Assembly: GCA_040877935.1 (NCBI GenBank)
Contig: JBBDNB010000008.1
Coordinates: 1-64,000, forward strand
Length of the DNA stretch: 64,000 bases
From: Chitinophagales bacterium
GTDB taxonomy: Bacteria > Bacteroidota > Bacteroidia > Chitinophagales > CAIOSU01
Reading direction: 5' to 3'
A program made the position numbers and the translations under genes. The notes under the pieces were generated by a model. It had not been told where the DNA came from. It made no database searches and saw only the letters and a list, made by a program, of their open reading frames with translations. Positions 37,123 to 46,133 of the stretch are shown piece by piece. Each line of letters opens with the position of its first letter. Position 1 is the first letter of the stretch.

Positions 37123-38154
37123 ATGGTAAGAATAGGGATTATTGGCCCAGGTAGAAATGATAATGGATATGGCATTGGCACTTTTATAATTCGGGAGATT
37201 CTAAATAATTCAAATGCCCTGCTTACGGCTATTGGAGGAACCACAATCCAAAGCATTAAAAAGAGCATCCAGGAAATTGAAAATAAATATTCAAAAATAC
37301 CGGTAGGCACGGAGCTGTATCCACTTGAAATAATTGATCGGTTTTTCAGCTCTGAAAATATAGATATGGTCGTCATAGCAAGTCCTACACCTACTCACCT
37401 GAATTATATTGAACTTTCCATTCAAAACAATAAGCATGTATTTTGTGAAAAACCACTATTTAGTTTTGATAATATCATTGATGAAAAATTGAATTATTTG
37501 CAGAGTTTATATAAAATGGCTGAAAAAAAAGGACTTATTCTTTCGGTTAATTGTCAAAGAGCTTATATTCCTGTATTTCTTGCAGAAAACAAGTTACTTC
37601 CTGAATTAAAATCAGAGCTTGAAATAGTTTTTTCAATTGGTGCTAAGACCGGCTTGTTGCCCCCTAAAGAATTATTTGAACTTTGTATTTCTCATCTATC
37701 AAGTATTTTAATAAAATTCAACCTGAATAATCAGAGCAAATACTCAATTTCGAATATTGATTTCAGTAAGGATAATGATCATATCCAGTGTGTTTTGTCT
37801 TTCAGTTATTTAAATCAAAAAGACAAACTCATTAATGGAAAAATGAGAATTGAGCAAAGTAAAAATGTTGAACTGGCAAGTGTTAAAATAAGAACTGATA
37901 ATAGTTTTGAAGCTATTGTTTCAGGCGTGAAAATTGGAGCAGATTTCAAAACAAGTTATAAAGTAAATAATAATCCGGAAATTTATTCTCGTGATTTACT
38001 GTCTGTCAGCATCGATAAAATGGTTGACGCACTATCAACGCCATCAAACGCTCCACTTTTAACAAATAATGAAAGTTATTGCCTGAGTGCTATTGACTCT
38101 ATGTTTTGGCAATCTGGGGTTAGTAAATTGTCCTCAAAGAACGAAATGGAATAA
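37123..38154 (+). CDS. Gfo/Idh/MocA-family oxidoreductase 1
   Basis: 343 residues: VRIGIIGPGRNDNGYGIGTF (NAD(P)-binding glycine loop, with an unusual long loop), VVIASPTPTHLNYIELSIQN, and NKHVFCEKPLF with the catalytic Lys of EKP. C-terminal half is the expected alpha/beta dimer domain. Such enzymes oxidise or isomerise sugars and sugar nucleotides. Its stop abuts the stop of the convergent radical SAM gene with no gap. Confidence 0.87.
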   Translation: MVRIGIIGPGRNDNGYGIGTFIIREILNNSNALLTAIGGTTIQSIKKSIQEIENKYSKIPVGTELYPLEIIDRFFSSENIDMVVIASPTPTHLNYIELSIQNNKHVFCEKPLFSFDNIIDEKLNYLQSLYKMAEKKGLILSVNCQRAYIPVFLAENKLLPELKSELEIVFSIGAKTGLLPPKELFELCISHLSSILIKFNLNNQSKYSISNIDFSKDNDHIQCVLSFSYLNQKDKLINGKMRIEQSKNVELASVKIRTDNSFEAIVSGVKIGADFKTSYKVNNNPEIYSRDLLSVSIDKMVDALSTPSNAPLLTNNESYCLSAIDSMFWQSGVSKLSSKNEME

Positions 38155-39708
38155 TTAGCTCGCTAAGCGTTTATTTTCTTTCACCACCGATTTACTTTTA
38201 GACATTTTTAGTTTTTGCAGTGTTTGTGATATTACTAATTCTGATCTTGATTCATGTTTACTGGTCACTAAATTTTTAATTAAATTGTAAAATCTTTGTG
38301 GCCTGAACAAGAAATTAGAGGAGTAAAAAGCAAGGTACATAATCACAGTATAAAATTTAATCGCATTGGAACTGATTTTATTATTGTACACTTTTCCAGG
38401 CCATAAATCATGTGAATTGATTATTTCCATAATATACTCATCGCTGTAAAGATCAATTTCGCCATCACTTACAAGCCTGTCATATAAAGCAGATCCCGGA
38501 TAAGGTGAAAAAACTGCAGGGTACATATCATTAGCTCCATACCAGCTTGATTTGACTAAGAATGAAATGGTTTTCAAAATATCTATATGGGTTTCATCAG
38601 GGAACCCAACCATAATATTGAGTTTGATATTCATCCCTACATCTTTTGAAAATCTTATAGATTCAAGTAAGTGTTCAAGTTTTACTTTCTTTTTAATATC
38701 AGACAAAACAATATCTGAACCGGATTCTGGTGCATAAGTAATATTTTTACAACCAGATTTGTAAAGTTTTTCTGCCACTTCGAAATCTATAGCTTCCGTA
38801 CGTGTTCCCGCTGGCATTTGATAACATATTTTCAGGTTTCTACGCATAATTTCATCGCACATTTCTATGATCCAGTATTTTTTAATTACTGCAGTAAGAT
38901 CATAGAAATCGAAGTTTACAACATTGTATTTACTGTTCAGGAACTCCATCTCATCTACAAAATCCATCACACTTCTTAAACTGTATTTACGTCCCCACAT
39001 CTGAGGATTGGAACAAAAAGTACATTCATAAGGACAGCCTCTGGATGCCATGATAGGCAATGAGTTTCCTCTATAAACTCCATAGGTTATCTTATTCTCA
39101 AAATATTTTTGCAATGGAAATAAATCCCAAGCAGGCCAGGGAATATCATTGATTTGCTGAACTCTTTTAATTTTTCTACTTGTATTATTTACTTGAACTG
39201 AAGTGTTTTTCTTAAAGGCAATTCTCGATATTTCATCAACCGGTTTATTGTTTTCAATACAATGAATTAACTCTACGATTGTAGCCTCACCTTCGCCCAT
39301 AACGATGTAGTCAAGTTCAGGAGCGGTGTCAAAACAATATTCAGGTACAGCTGTAACATGTTCTCCTCCAGCTATTATTACAGAATCAGGGAATTTTTTT
39401 CTGGCTTCATCAACCAGTTCTCTATCAAAGTACCAATTGTTGGTAAACATAAAGCTAAAGCATATAATTTCAGTCCCTTCATCAATCTGTTTGATTGTGT
39501 TTTCTTTGTTGAGGCCAAATATATAGGTGCCAAATTTAAATTTTTCTACCTGATCATAGCCTTCTATTGCTGCATCAAGTGCTTGAATTTCATGTCCTTC
39601 TTCTCTTAATACTGCTGCAATATATGCTGGTCCCAAAGGGGCGACAGGCATATGAGAAAAAGCAACTTCTTTATGTAAAACTGATGGACGAACAATACAA
39701 ATTTTCAT
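38155..39708 (-). CDS. B12-binding radical SAM protein 1
   Basis: I start at 39708 (MKICIVRPSVLHKEVAF), which matches the start of the paralogue at 41078; the longer frame adds nine residues. 517 residues: N-terminal cobalamin-binding Rossmann-like domain (PLGPAYIAAVLREEGHEIQA, IIAGGEHVTAVPEYC, MGEGEATIVEL), radical SAM core with Cys225, Cys229 and Cys232 in SRGCPYECTFC, and a C-terminal helical tail. Members of this class methylate unactivated carbons or rearrange rings. Substrate unknown. Adjacent to a SGNH hydrolase and a second copy. Confidence 0.9.
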   Translation of the reverse strand: MKICIVRPSVLHKEVAFSHMPVAPLGPAYIAAVLREEGHEIQALDAAIEGYDQVEKFKFGTYIFGLNKENTIKQIDEGTEIICFSFMFTNNWYFDRELVDEARKKFPDSVIIAGGEHVTAVPEYCFDTAPELDYIVMGEGEATIVELIHCIENNKPVDEISRIAFKKNTSVQVNNTSRKIKRVQQINDIPWPAWDLFPLQKYFENKITYGVYRGNSLPIMASRGCPYECTFCSNPQMWGRKYSLRSVMDFVDEMEFLNSKYNVVNFDFYDLTAVIKKYWIIEMCDEIMRRNLKICYQMPAGTRTEAIDFEVAEKLYKSGCKNITYAPESGSDIVLSDIKKKVKLEHLLESIRFSKDVGMNIKLNIMVGFPDETHIDILKTISFLVKSSWYGANDMYPAVFSPYPGSALYDRLVSDGEIDLYSDEYIMEIINSHDLWPGKVYNNKISSNAIKFYTVIMYLAFYSSNFLFRPQRFYNLIKNLVTSKHESRSELVISQTLQKLKMSKSKSVVKENKRLAS

Positions 39709-39809
39709 ACATGTTATATTTAAACAAAACAACAAATCAATTTGCTATTTCTAGCTTAAGATTCAAATTAACAATATATTTTCTAAAATCCAATGCTCTA
39801 TTGAGTACT

Positions 39810-41081
39810 TTAATTTAAACCAATAGATGTATTTTTTTTAGGAGTAAAAAAATATCCTGTTGCAGAATCCTCTTCAAATCTATAAGGAACCATATCTTTA
39901 GTTTCACTTAATAGTTCATTTACTTTTGCTGCTAAGTACCTATTAAAATCAGGAGAATAATGCACTATATCAATAATGGCAGGTTTCTCATATTCAATCA
40001 ACAATTCACTAAAATCAACAAAGCCCACATCAGATTCTAATATTTTATTATAAATATAGCGATGATTTTTTTCAACCAGTGTTTCATTCTCCATCCATCC
40101 CTGAACTGTTTTAGAGAAATATTTTCTATTATAGTTAATATAAGCATTGGGTTGTAGAATTTGTATGATTTCAACTCCATACAAGTCTGCAATTGATTTT
40201 CTTATTCTGGCATTTTCAATAAATCTGTTTACAATAATATCATTGTATTCAGTTGTGCTTTCAACATTTAGCAAATCATACTCCTCATCAGTTTTAAAAA
40301 AATCAACTTCATCATTAATTGGCTTGCCATTAATTAATTTTATTGCAGGAAGTAATGAGAAAAATTTGGGGAAATCAGCCAATTTTAAACCACTATAATT
40401 AAATCTGTTAAATATCTTACTGGAAAATTCTGACCCATCATGTGTGGATCCAAAGCTTGTACCATCCATAAAAATGACAAGACTTGGTCGATGACCAAGT
40501 TTAAGCAAATGGATGAATTGGTTGGTTTCCTGAGTGGGACTAAATGAAGCCACACCGTAGTTCGTTACATTATAACAGGCATTTTCATCTTTATTTTCAT
40601 TAAGTATTCGATAAAGAAAAGACGGCCATGTATGCTGGTCTTCCAGTAAAACTCCTAATGTAGTGCTTGCGCCAATACAAAACACTTTATAAGTGTTTTT
40701 ACAGCTAAGTTCTTTTCCACTTGACCTTGTATTGAAATCATTCTTATTGTGATTTATGTTGTACCATTCAAAATGAATTGGGGCTTGTTGATACTCAGTA
40801 ACCGGGTGAAATTCAAATTCATTATTGCCTAACTTCAAATACTGCATATACTCATCCAACATAGAATCTACTGTTGAAGTATCTACTCTAATGCCCAATT
40901 TTTTGTTAGTGTATGCATTATAGCAGAGCAGTTTGTTTATGATATTGTCCTTGTTATTATTTGCTGATTTATTGTAATTGAGCAGTAACAAACTTATGAG
41001 GTTTATTAAAATAAATATTATAATAGCAGATAATAATGTAATTGATATGTAGGTGTACATACCTTTTAATTTGCGCATCAT
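39810..41081 (-). CDS. Membrane-anchored SGNH/GDSL hydrolase-like protein
   Basis: 423 residues. One N-terminal helix (about 11-36) anchors an exported domain. Ser139 in FCIGASTTLGV is the block I nucleophile, NYGVASFSPTQE is the block III-like glycine/Asn part, and DIVHYSPDFNRYLA near residue 390 supplies the Asp and His. SGNH domains of this type deacylate or O-acylate glycans (compare AlgX, PatB and similar). Overlaps the second radical SAM gene by 4 nt and lies between the two copies, so a shared modification is likely. Confidence 0.8.
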   Translation of the reverse strand: MMRKLKGMYTYISITLLSAIIIFILINLISLLLLNYNKSANNNKDNIINKLLCYNAYTNKKLGIRVDTSTVDSMLDEYMQYLKLGNNEFEFHPVTEYQQAPIHFEWYNINHNKNDFNTRSSGKELSCKNTYKVFCIGASTTLGVLLEDQHTWPSFLYRILNENKDENACYNVTNYGVASFSPTQETNQFIHLLKLGHRPSLVIFMDGTSFGSTHDGSEFSSKIFNRFNYSGLKLADFPKFFSLLPAIKLINGKPINDEVDFFKTDEEYDLLNVESTTEYNDIIVNRFIENARIRKSIADLYGVEIIQILQPNAYINYNRKYFSKTVQGWMENETLVEKNHRYIYNKILESDVGFVDFSELLIEYEKPAIIDIVHYSPDFNRYLAAKVNELLSETKDMVPYRFEEDSATGYFFTPKKNTSIGLN

Positions 41082-42610
41082 TTATTGTGGTATAAATTTG
41101 ACCTATTGAAAAACAAAACAATTGGTTTTATAAGATTTACATGAATCAACTGCTCAATTTTAGATTCTTGTTTGTTTTTTAAAACATTATAAATTGTAGT
41201 AAAAAATCTATTAGGCCTGAACAAATAGTTAGACCCATAGAACAAAATCAAGAATATAAATATATAAGCCCTTATAGAAAAAGCGCTTATATTGTTACTA
41301 TATACCTTTTTTGGCACCACATCATAAGAATCAATTATGCTATAAAGAAAATCATCATTTTTTAAATTCAACTTTCCTTCCTCAATCAAACGATCAAATA
41401 ATTCAGATCCAGGATATGGTGAAAAAATTGCCGGTGCTGCGTCATTAGCACCATACCAGGTTGACTTAATTAAAAACCAAAATGAAATCCAAATATCCTT
41501 ATGGGTATCATCTGGAAAACCCATTATCATATTGAGTTTAATATTTAACCCTGCCTGGTTTGAGTATTTAATAGATTCGAGCATTTTCTTAGTCTTAACT
41601 TTTTTCTTGACCTCTTTTAATACCTTATCAGAACCGGATTCGGGAGCATAAGTAATATTTTTACACCCTGATTTATACAATAAATCAGCTACCTCAAAAT
41701 CTATTGCTTCTGCCCGGGTACCTGATGGTAGCTGGTATGTGATTTTTAAATCTCGTTTGATGATTTCATTGCACATTTCAACAATCCAACTTTTAACTAT
41801 AATAGCAGTGAGGTCATACAAATCGAAATTATCTACTTTATATGTGTTGTATAGATGTTCAATTTCGTCAACAAAGTCTTTGGGAGAACGCATTTGGTAT
41901 TTTCTTCCCCACATCAAGGGACTGGAACAAAATGTGCAATCATAAGGGCAACCTCTTGTTGCCATAATAGGTAAGGTCCTGCCCCTGTGAACCCCATATG
42001 TCATTTCATTTTCAAAATATTCTTCAACAGGAAACAAGTGCCAGGCTGGCCAGGGGATTTTTTCTATATCTTTTATTCTCTTTTTCCCTTTTGAATAATT
42101 TATTCCTTCATTGTTCCTATAGACTATACCTGGAACCTCACTGAAGCTGTTACTTTCTTTTAAACTGTTACATAATTCAACTACAGCACTTTCACCTTCT
42201 CCAAGCACAATGAAATCCAATGGAGCTTGTTCCATACAGTATTGCGGTGCTGCAGTGGCATGTTCTCCTCCTGCTATCAATATAGCATTGGGATATCTTT
42301 CCTTTATATAGCCAACCAATTCTCGATCATACAGCCAATTATTGGTAAACATAAAACTAAAACAAATGACCTCGGTATCTGCATGAATCAGATCAGATAT
42401 ATCGTTTTTATTTAACCCAAATAAGTATATATTGTCTTTGTATTTCTCAACGCTATTAATACCAGTTGCTGAAGCATCAATAACATACACTTCATTTCCA
42501 GATTTTTTTAAAGCAGCTGCAATATATGCTAAGCCAAGAGGGGGGGTTGCATACCTGGCAAAGGAAACTCCCTTATGTAGAACTGGTGGTTTTATTAGAC
42601 AAATTTTCAT
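41078..42610 (-). CDS. B12-binding radical SAM protein 2
   Basis: 510 residues, clearly a paralogue of the protein at 38155 throughout: MKICLIKPPVLHKGVSF, LIAGGEHATAAPQYC, VLGEGESAVVEL, and TRGCPYDCTFC with Cys221, Cys225 and Cys228. KSGCKNITYAPESGSDKVL is shared almost unchanged. Two similar but distinct copies suggest two related sites on one product. First gene of the minus-strand set 42610 to 38155. Confidence 0.9.
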   Translation of the reverse strand: MKICLIKPPVLHKGVSFARYATPPLGLAYIAAALKKSGNEVYVIDASATGINSVEKYKDNIYLFGLNKNDISDLIHADTEVICFSFMFTNNWLYDRELVGYIKERYPNAILIAGGEHATAAPQYCMEQAPLDFIVLGEGESAVVELCNSLKESNSFSEVPGIVYRNNEGINYSKGKKRIKDIEKIPWPAWHLFPVEEYFENEMTYGVHRGRTLPIMATRGCPYDCTFCSSPLMWGRKYQMRSPKDFVDEIEHLYNTYKVDNFDLYDLTAIIVKSWIVEMCNEIIKRDLKITYQLPSGTRAEAIDFEVADLLYKSGCKNITYAPESGSDKVLKEVKKKVKTKKMLESIKYSNQAGLNIKLNMIMGFPDDTHKDIWISFWFLIKSTWYGANDAAPAIFSPYPGSELFDRLIEEGKLNLKNDDFLYSIIDSYDVVPKKVYSNNISAFSIRAYIFIFLILFYGSNYLFRPNRFFTTIYNVLKNKQESKIEQLIHVNLIKPIVLFFNRSNLYHNK

Positions 42611-42737
42611 TAGCTTAACGCAAATTTTTCTCTATCAATTTTTTATTCAAAGGATATAGTGAATGTAACTAAAAAGAAGAGAACTATTACACCGCATGAT
42701 TTTATTTCGTTAGTATAAACCAATAATTTATTAGTAT

Positions 42738-44411
42738 ATGCCTGGCAAAAAGGTTAATCGCTTGCTTTTAATCGCTAGCATTATTTCATTAATATACATT
42801 GCTGCAATCAATTATTTTTTCGGTACCTATTTCGACACCTATGAATCTTTCATAAATTCAATTGTGCTTCAGGAATGTGCTGCACCAATTACCAATAATT
42901 TTTTTGTGCCACAATGGTTTGGTGTATTCCCTTTAATTTCGGATTTAAGTTCTGCTTTTCCTCAAGCACATATTTATGCCCTGCTGTACACAATTATAAA
43001 TACTTTGATATTAGGAGTGTTGATTTTTGTGTTTATGATCATCTATAATAAAAATAAAAATTTAGTTTTCACGTCTTTGGCGGGTCTCTTTTCAGTAGTA
43101 ACATTTACTTGCTGTATAGTATATGTAAATAACCACAGGGCTGCTTATTTTTCTATTTTTGCTGCACTTCTTTTATTGTACCTTATACGTTATCACAACA
43201 TCCCCCGATATTATTTAGGCTTATCTATATTACTGCTTGGTATTGGTATTGTATCAAGATTAGAAATTGCTGTTATAACATTATTAATAGCCTCAGTTTT
43301 TGTGTTTTTATTTAATAGAAAATTATTTAAAACAACGACTATTTTATTGTTGACATCCATCTCTTTATATTCTTATTATTTAATTTATCAATCATCGAAT
43401 CATCCTGATCATAAACTAATCTTAAAGGCAGAACATGAATTTTTTGACCGGATGAGTATTAAAGCGGAGAAAAATGATTCCTCCTATTACAAGTTACAAG
43501 CTATGAACTGGTTCATAAGGGATGATGAAGTTTACGACATTGATGACTATCAAATATTGATGGAGGAAAGATCTCTTATTGAATATTTTAAGAGTAGTGA
43601 TTTTAGATCCATTTATGTTGGGAAATTTGATGATCTATTGTATGATTTAGAAAAGTACCAATGGTTAGTTTTTTTGACACTATACATTACATCTCATATC
43701 GTTATTGTCAACCTATTTGGCAAAAACAAGCAGAGGTCAATAGCATATAAAACTTTATTATTTGCAGGCTTTTTGTTAACGCTCCCTGTATTATTTAATG
43801 TTTACCTTGTTTTTCCATATTCTGTAGCTATTTCTATATGCGTGTCAATGTGCGTATTATATTTCATATATATTGCAGAAAAAAATGACAGTTCGGTACA
43901 CGGAAAAATTAACCTATCATTCATATTTGTTTTTTTTATATTATCATCTATATTTTATTATAAAGAAGTGGCTGGTTTTGAAGCGGATAATTTTAAAAAG
44001 GCATTTTCAGTAAGGAAGATTAAAGAGAATTTTGCAAATTCACCTGAAAATAAGACAATAGTATTTGCCCATGGCTTTGATTTTACAAATTATCCTTCAA
44101 AACTGTTCTCTGATTTACACGCACCAAAAATCAAGCATTACAACTTAGATTTTTATCTGTTTCATGTTTTTGATTTTTATAAAAAACACAATAGACCATT
44201 TTTTGGAGAGGATTTACCATACCTTTCTGAAAGAATAAGTAAATGCGCAAATGATTCTAGCATTGTTTTTATATCACAAGATGGATACAATCAGTTTCTT
44301 AAAGAATACCTGAAGAATATTCATGATATGGATATAGAATTCAGGCATATTAATACTGGAATAAAAGAATACGCACTTAAACCATTTTATGTTAAGTGCA
44401 GCAATTGTTAG
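42738..44411 (+). CDS. Polytopic membrane protein B, GT-C-like
   Basis: 557 residues, closest in layout to protein A at 26239. First loop GTYFDTYESFINSIV matches NTYFDSYEPISNYLI; VSRLEIAVITL matches VINRIEIAMVV; the loop KAEHEFFDRMS and the ending FLKEYLKNIHDMDIEFRHI match the corresponding parts of A, C and D. About nine to ten membrane helices. Divergent from the radical SAM gene at 42610 and convergent with a GT2 gene six bases away. Confidence 0.75.
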   Translation: MPGKKVNRLLLIASIISLIYIAAINYFFGTYFDTYESFINSIVLQECAAPITNNFFVPQWFGVFPLISDLSSAFPQAHIYALLYTIINTLILGVLIFVFMIIYNKNKNLVFTSLAGLFSVVTFTCCIVYVNNHRAAYFSIFAALLLLYLIRYHNIPRYYLGLSILLLGIGIVSRLEIAVITLLIASVFVFLFNRKLFKTTTILLLTSISLYSYYLIYQSSNHPDHKLILKAEHEFFDRMSIKAEKNDSSYYKLQAMNWFIRDDEVYDIDDYQILMEERSLIEYFKSSDFRSIYVGKFDDLLYDLEKYQWLVFLTLYITSHIVIVNLFGKNKQRSIAYKTLLFAGFLLTLPVLFNVYLVFPYSVAISICVSMCVLYFIYIAEKNDSSVHGKINLSFIFVFFILSSIFYYKEVAGFEADNFKKAFSVRKIKENFANSPENKTIVFAHGFDFTNYPSKLFSDLHAPKIKHYNLDFYLFHVFDFYKKHNRPFFGEDLPYLSERISKCANDSSIVFISQDGYNQFLKEYLKNIHDMDIEFRHINTGIKEYALKPFYVKCSNC

Positions 44412-44416
44412 GAGCT

Positions 44417-45106
44417 TTACCTAAATATGTAGAAGCTGATCATTTCTTTTAAAGTATTGATTATTGCTGATGGCTTAGAAACTGTTGCAATTCCGGTTAA
44501 TCTCATTTTTTGATCGACTTCGACTTCTTCGATTTTAAAACCGAGTTTATTTGCTTTTACCAACACTTCAGATAGCATAAAAAGCCCTTTGGAATTTATT
44601 TCAATAGAATTGAAAATATCTCTTTTATATAAATGAATCCAATTGTAGTCTTTTAATTTAATTGAGAATAACCAGGAAATTAAAAAGTGATAAATTTTAG
44701 AGTTAAGCAGCATTGACCTTGTATAGCCTTTTCTTTCTTTTCTGTAGCTTATAATAATGTCTGCAAAATCAATATTGCTGCTAAAAAAAGTATGACAAGT
44801 ATCCTTGTCCAACGGACTATCTGCTGGAATACAAATTATATATTCATTTGTAGAATTTTCTATACCTAGTTTAACAGCGCTACCAAACCCTTCATTTTCT
44901 TTGTTTATAATTTTAAAATCAGGGTTAAGAGCATAATTTGTATTAATAATCTCTAAAGATTTATCGGTACTGCCATCATTAACAATTATATATTCTACTT
45001 TGTCAAAGTATAAATTTGCATTTTTAATTGTTTCTGAAATGCAATCAATAATAATATCTTCTTCATTAAATACCGGAGTTATTATAGATAGAGAACTTTT
45101 TCGCAT
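44417..45106 (-). CDS. Family 2 glycosyltransferase (dolichol-phosphate-mannose synthase-like)
   Basis: 229 residues: SIITPVFNEEDIIIDCISET, VEYIIVNDGSTDKSLE, and ICIPADSPLDKDT (D-x-D position reads PADSPLD). It lacks C-terminal membrane helices. This subclass typically loads a sugar from a nucleotide donor onto polyprenol phosphate, which would give donors for GT-C-like enzymes. Start overlaps the upstream Gfo/Idh/MocA gene by 41 nt. Confidence 0.87.
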   Translation of the reverse strand: MRKSSLSIITPVFNEEDIIIDCISETIKNANLYFDKVEYIIVNDGSTDKSLEIINTNYALNPDFKIINKENEGFGSAVKLGIENSTNEYIICIPADSPLDKDTCHTFFSSNIDFADIIISYRKERKGYTRSMLLNSKIYHFLISWLFSIKLKDYNWIHLYKRDIFNSIEINSKGLFMLSEVLVKANKLGFKIEEVEVDQKMRLTGIATVSKPSAIINTLKEMISFYIFR

Positions 45107-46091
45107 TAATTTCTAAGGATTTTTGGATTTTATTTAAAACAGAAACAACTTTTAAAGCATTTTGGGCATTTGTTATTGGAATTGTTTTGTTTACGATTGA
45201 ACTAATAAAATGATTAAACTCAATTATTAAAGGCTCCTCGTAATTGATATTAGGTATATGTATATCTCCATCTTTCATTGAAAGCTGAAAACTACCAAAA
45301 TCTCCATTAAATTTTTGATAAGATTCACCGGTTTCAAAGATTTTAAGTTTTGAATTAGTATCTACATCATTAAAAATAATCATCTTTTTATCACCAACAA
45401 TTTTTATGGTTCTTTCTTTTGAGGCTTCAAGCCATGATGCATGAATGTTAACAATTAACTTGTTGTTGTATTTCATATTAACAAACACTAAATCTTCTAT
45501 GCCTTCACTAAAGAAACACATTCCGGTAGCATTTATCTGTTTAGGCTGATCATCTAATAAATAATTTAAAATCGATACATCGTGTGTTATTAAATCATAT
45601 ACAACATTCACATCTGTTCTTACCGGCCCAAGACTAGCTCTTACCATTGTTATGTACAGTATCTCTCCTAATTCTTTATTTTCTATTATTGTTTTAATCT
45701 TATTAACAACTGGGTTGAATTCAAAAATCTGCCCAACCATAAGGGTAACGTTATTCTTCCGGGCAATGTCATCAAGTGTAGATACCTCTGATGCTTCAGT
45801 GGCCAAGGGCTTTTCACAAAAAACATGAATTTTCTTTTCTAAAAAGAATTTAGAAATATTAAAATGGGTGTTTGTAGGTGAACAAATTATTACCGCATCT
45901 AAATCGTAGTTTAAAGTTTTTTTGTAATCTTTTTCGAATGGAATTTGATCGTGAATTTGAAAGAAAATATCGTTGGATTGATTTTCATCTATATCACATA
46001 TCACAAATAGTTTTGCACTACTTGAATTTAAAATTACCCTTGCAAAATTTCTGCCCCAATAGCCAAAACCAATTAAGCCAATTTTCAACAT
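45066..46091 (-). CDS. Gfo/Idh/MocA-family oxidoreductase 2
   Basis: 341 residues: KIGLIGFGYWGRNFARVILN (GxGxxG), VIICSPTNTHFNISKFFLEK, KKIHVFCEKPLATEASEV with the catalytic Lys, and VYDLITHDVSILNYLLDDQP. It is nearer to the WlbA/KijD10-type sugar-nucleotide dehydrogenases than the copy at 37123. Possible role is C3 oxidation of a nucleotide sugar. Fourth gene in the minus-strand operon from 49137. Confidence 0.9.
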   Translation of the reverse strand: MLKIGLIGFGYWGRNFARVILNSSSAKLFVICDIDENQSNDIFFQIHDQIPFEKDYKKTLNYDLDAVIICSPTNTHFNISKFFLEKKIHVFCEKPLATEASEVSTLDDIARKNNVTLMVGQIFEFNPVVNKIKTIIENKELGEILYITMVRASLGPVRTDVNVVYDLITHDVSILNYLLDDQPKQINATGMCFFSEGIEDLVFVNMKYNNKLIVNIHASWLEASKERTIKIVGDKKMIIFNDVDTNSKLKIFETGESYQKFNGDFGSFQLSMKDGDIHIPNINYEEPLIIEFNHFISSIVNKTIPITNAQNALKVVSVLNKIQKSLEINAKKFSIYNNSGI

Positions 46092-46133
46092 AAATATTCA
46101 GTGTATTATATTCTAATAATTATTTTAACCCAT

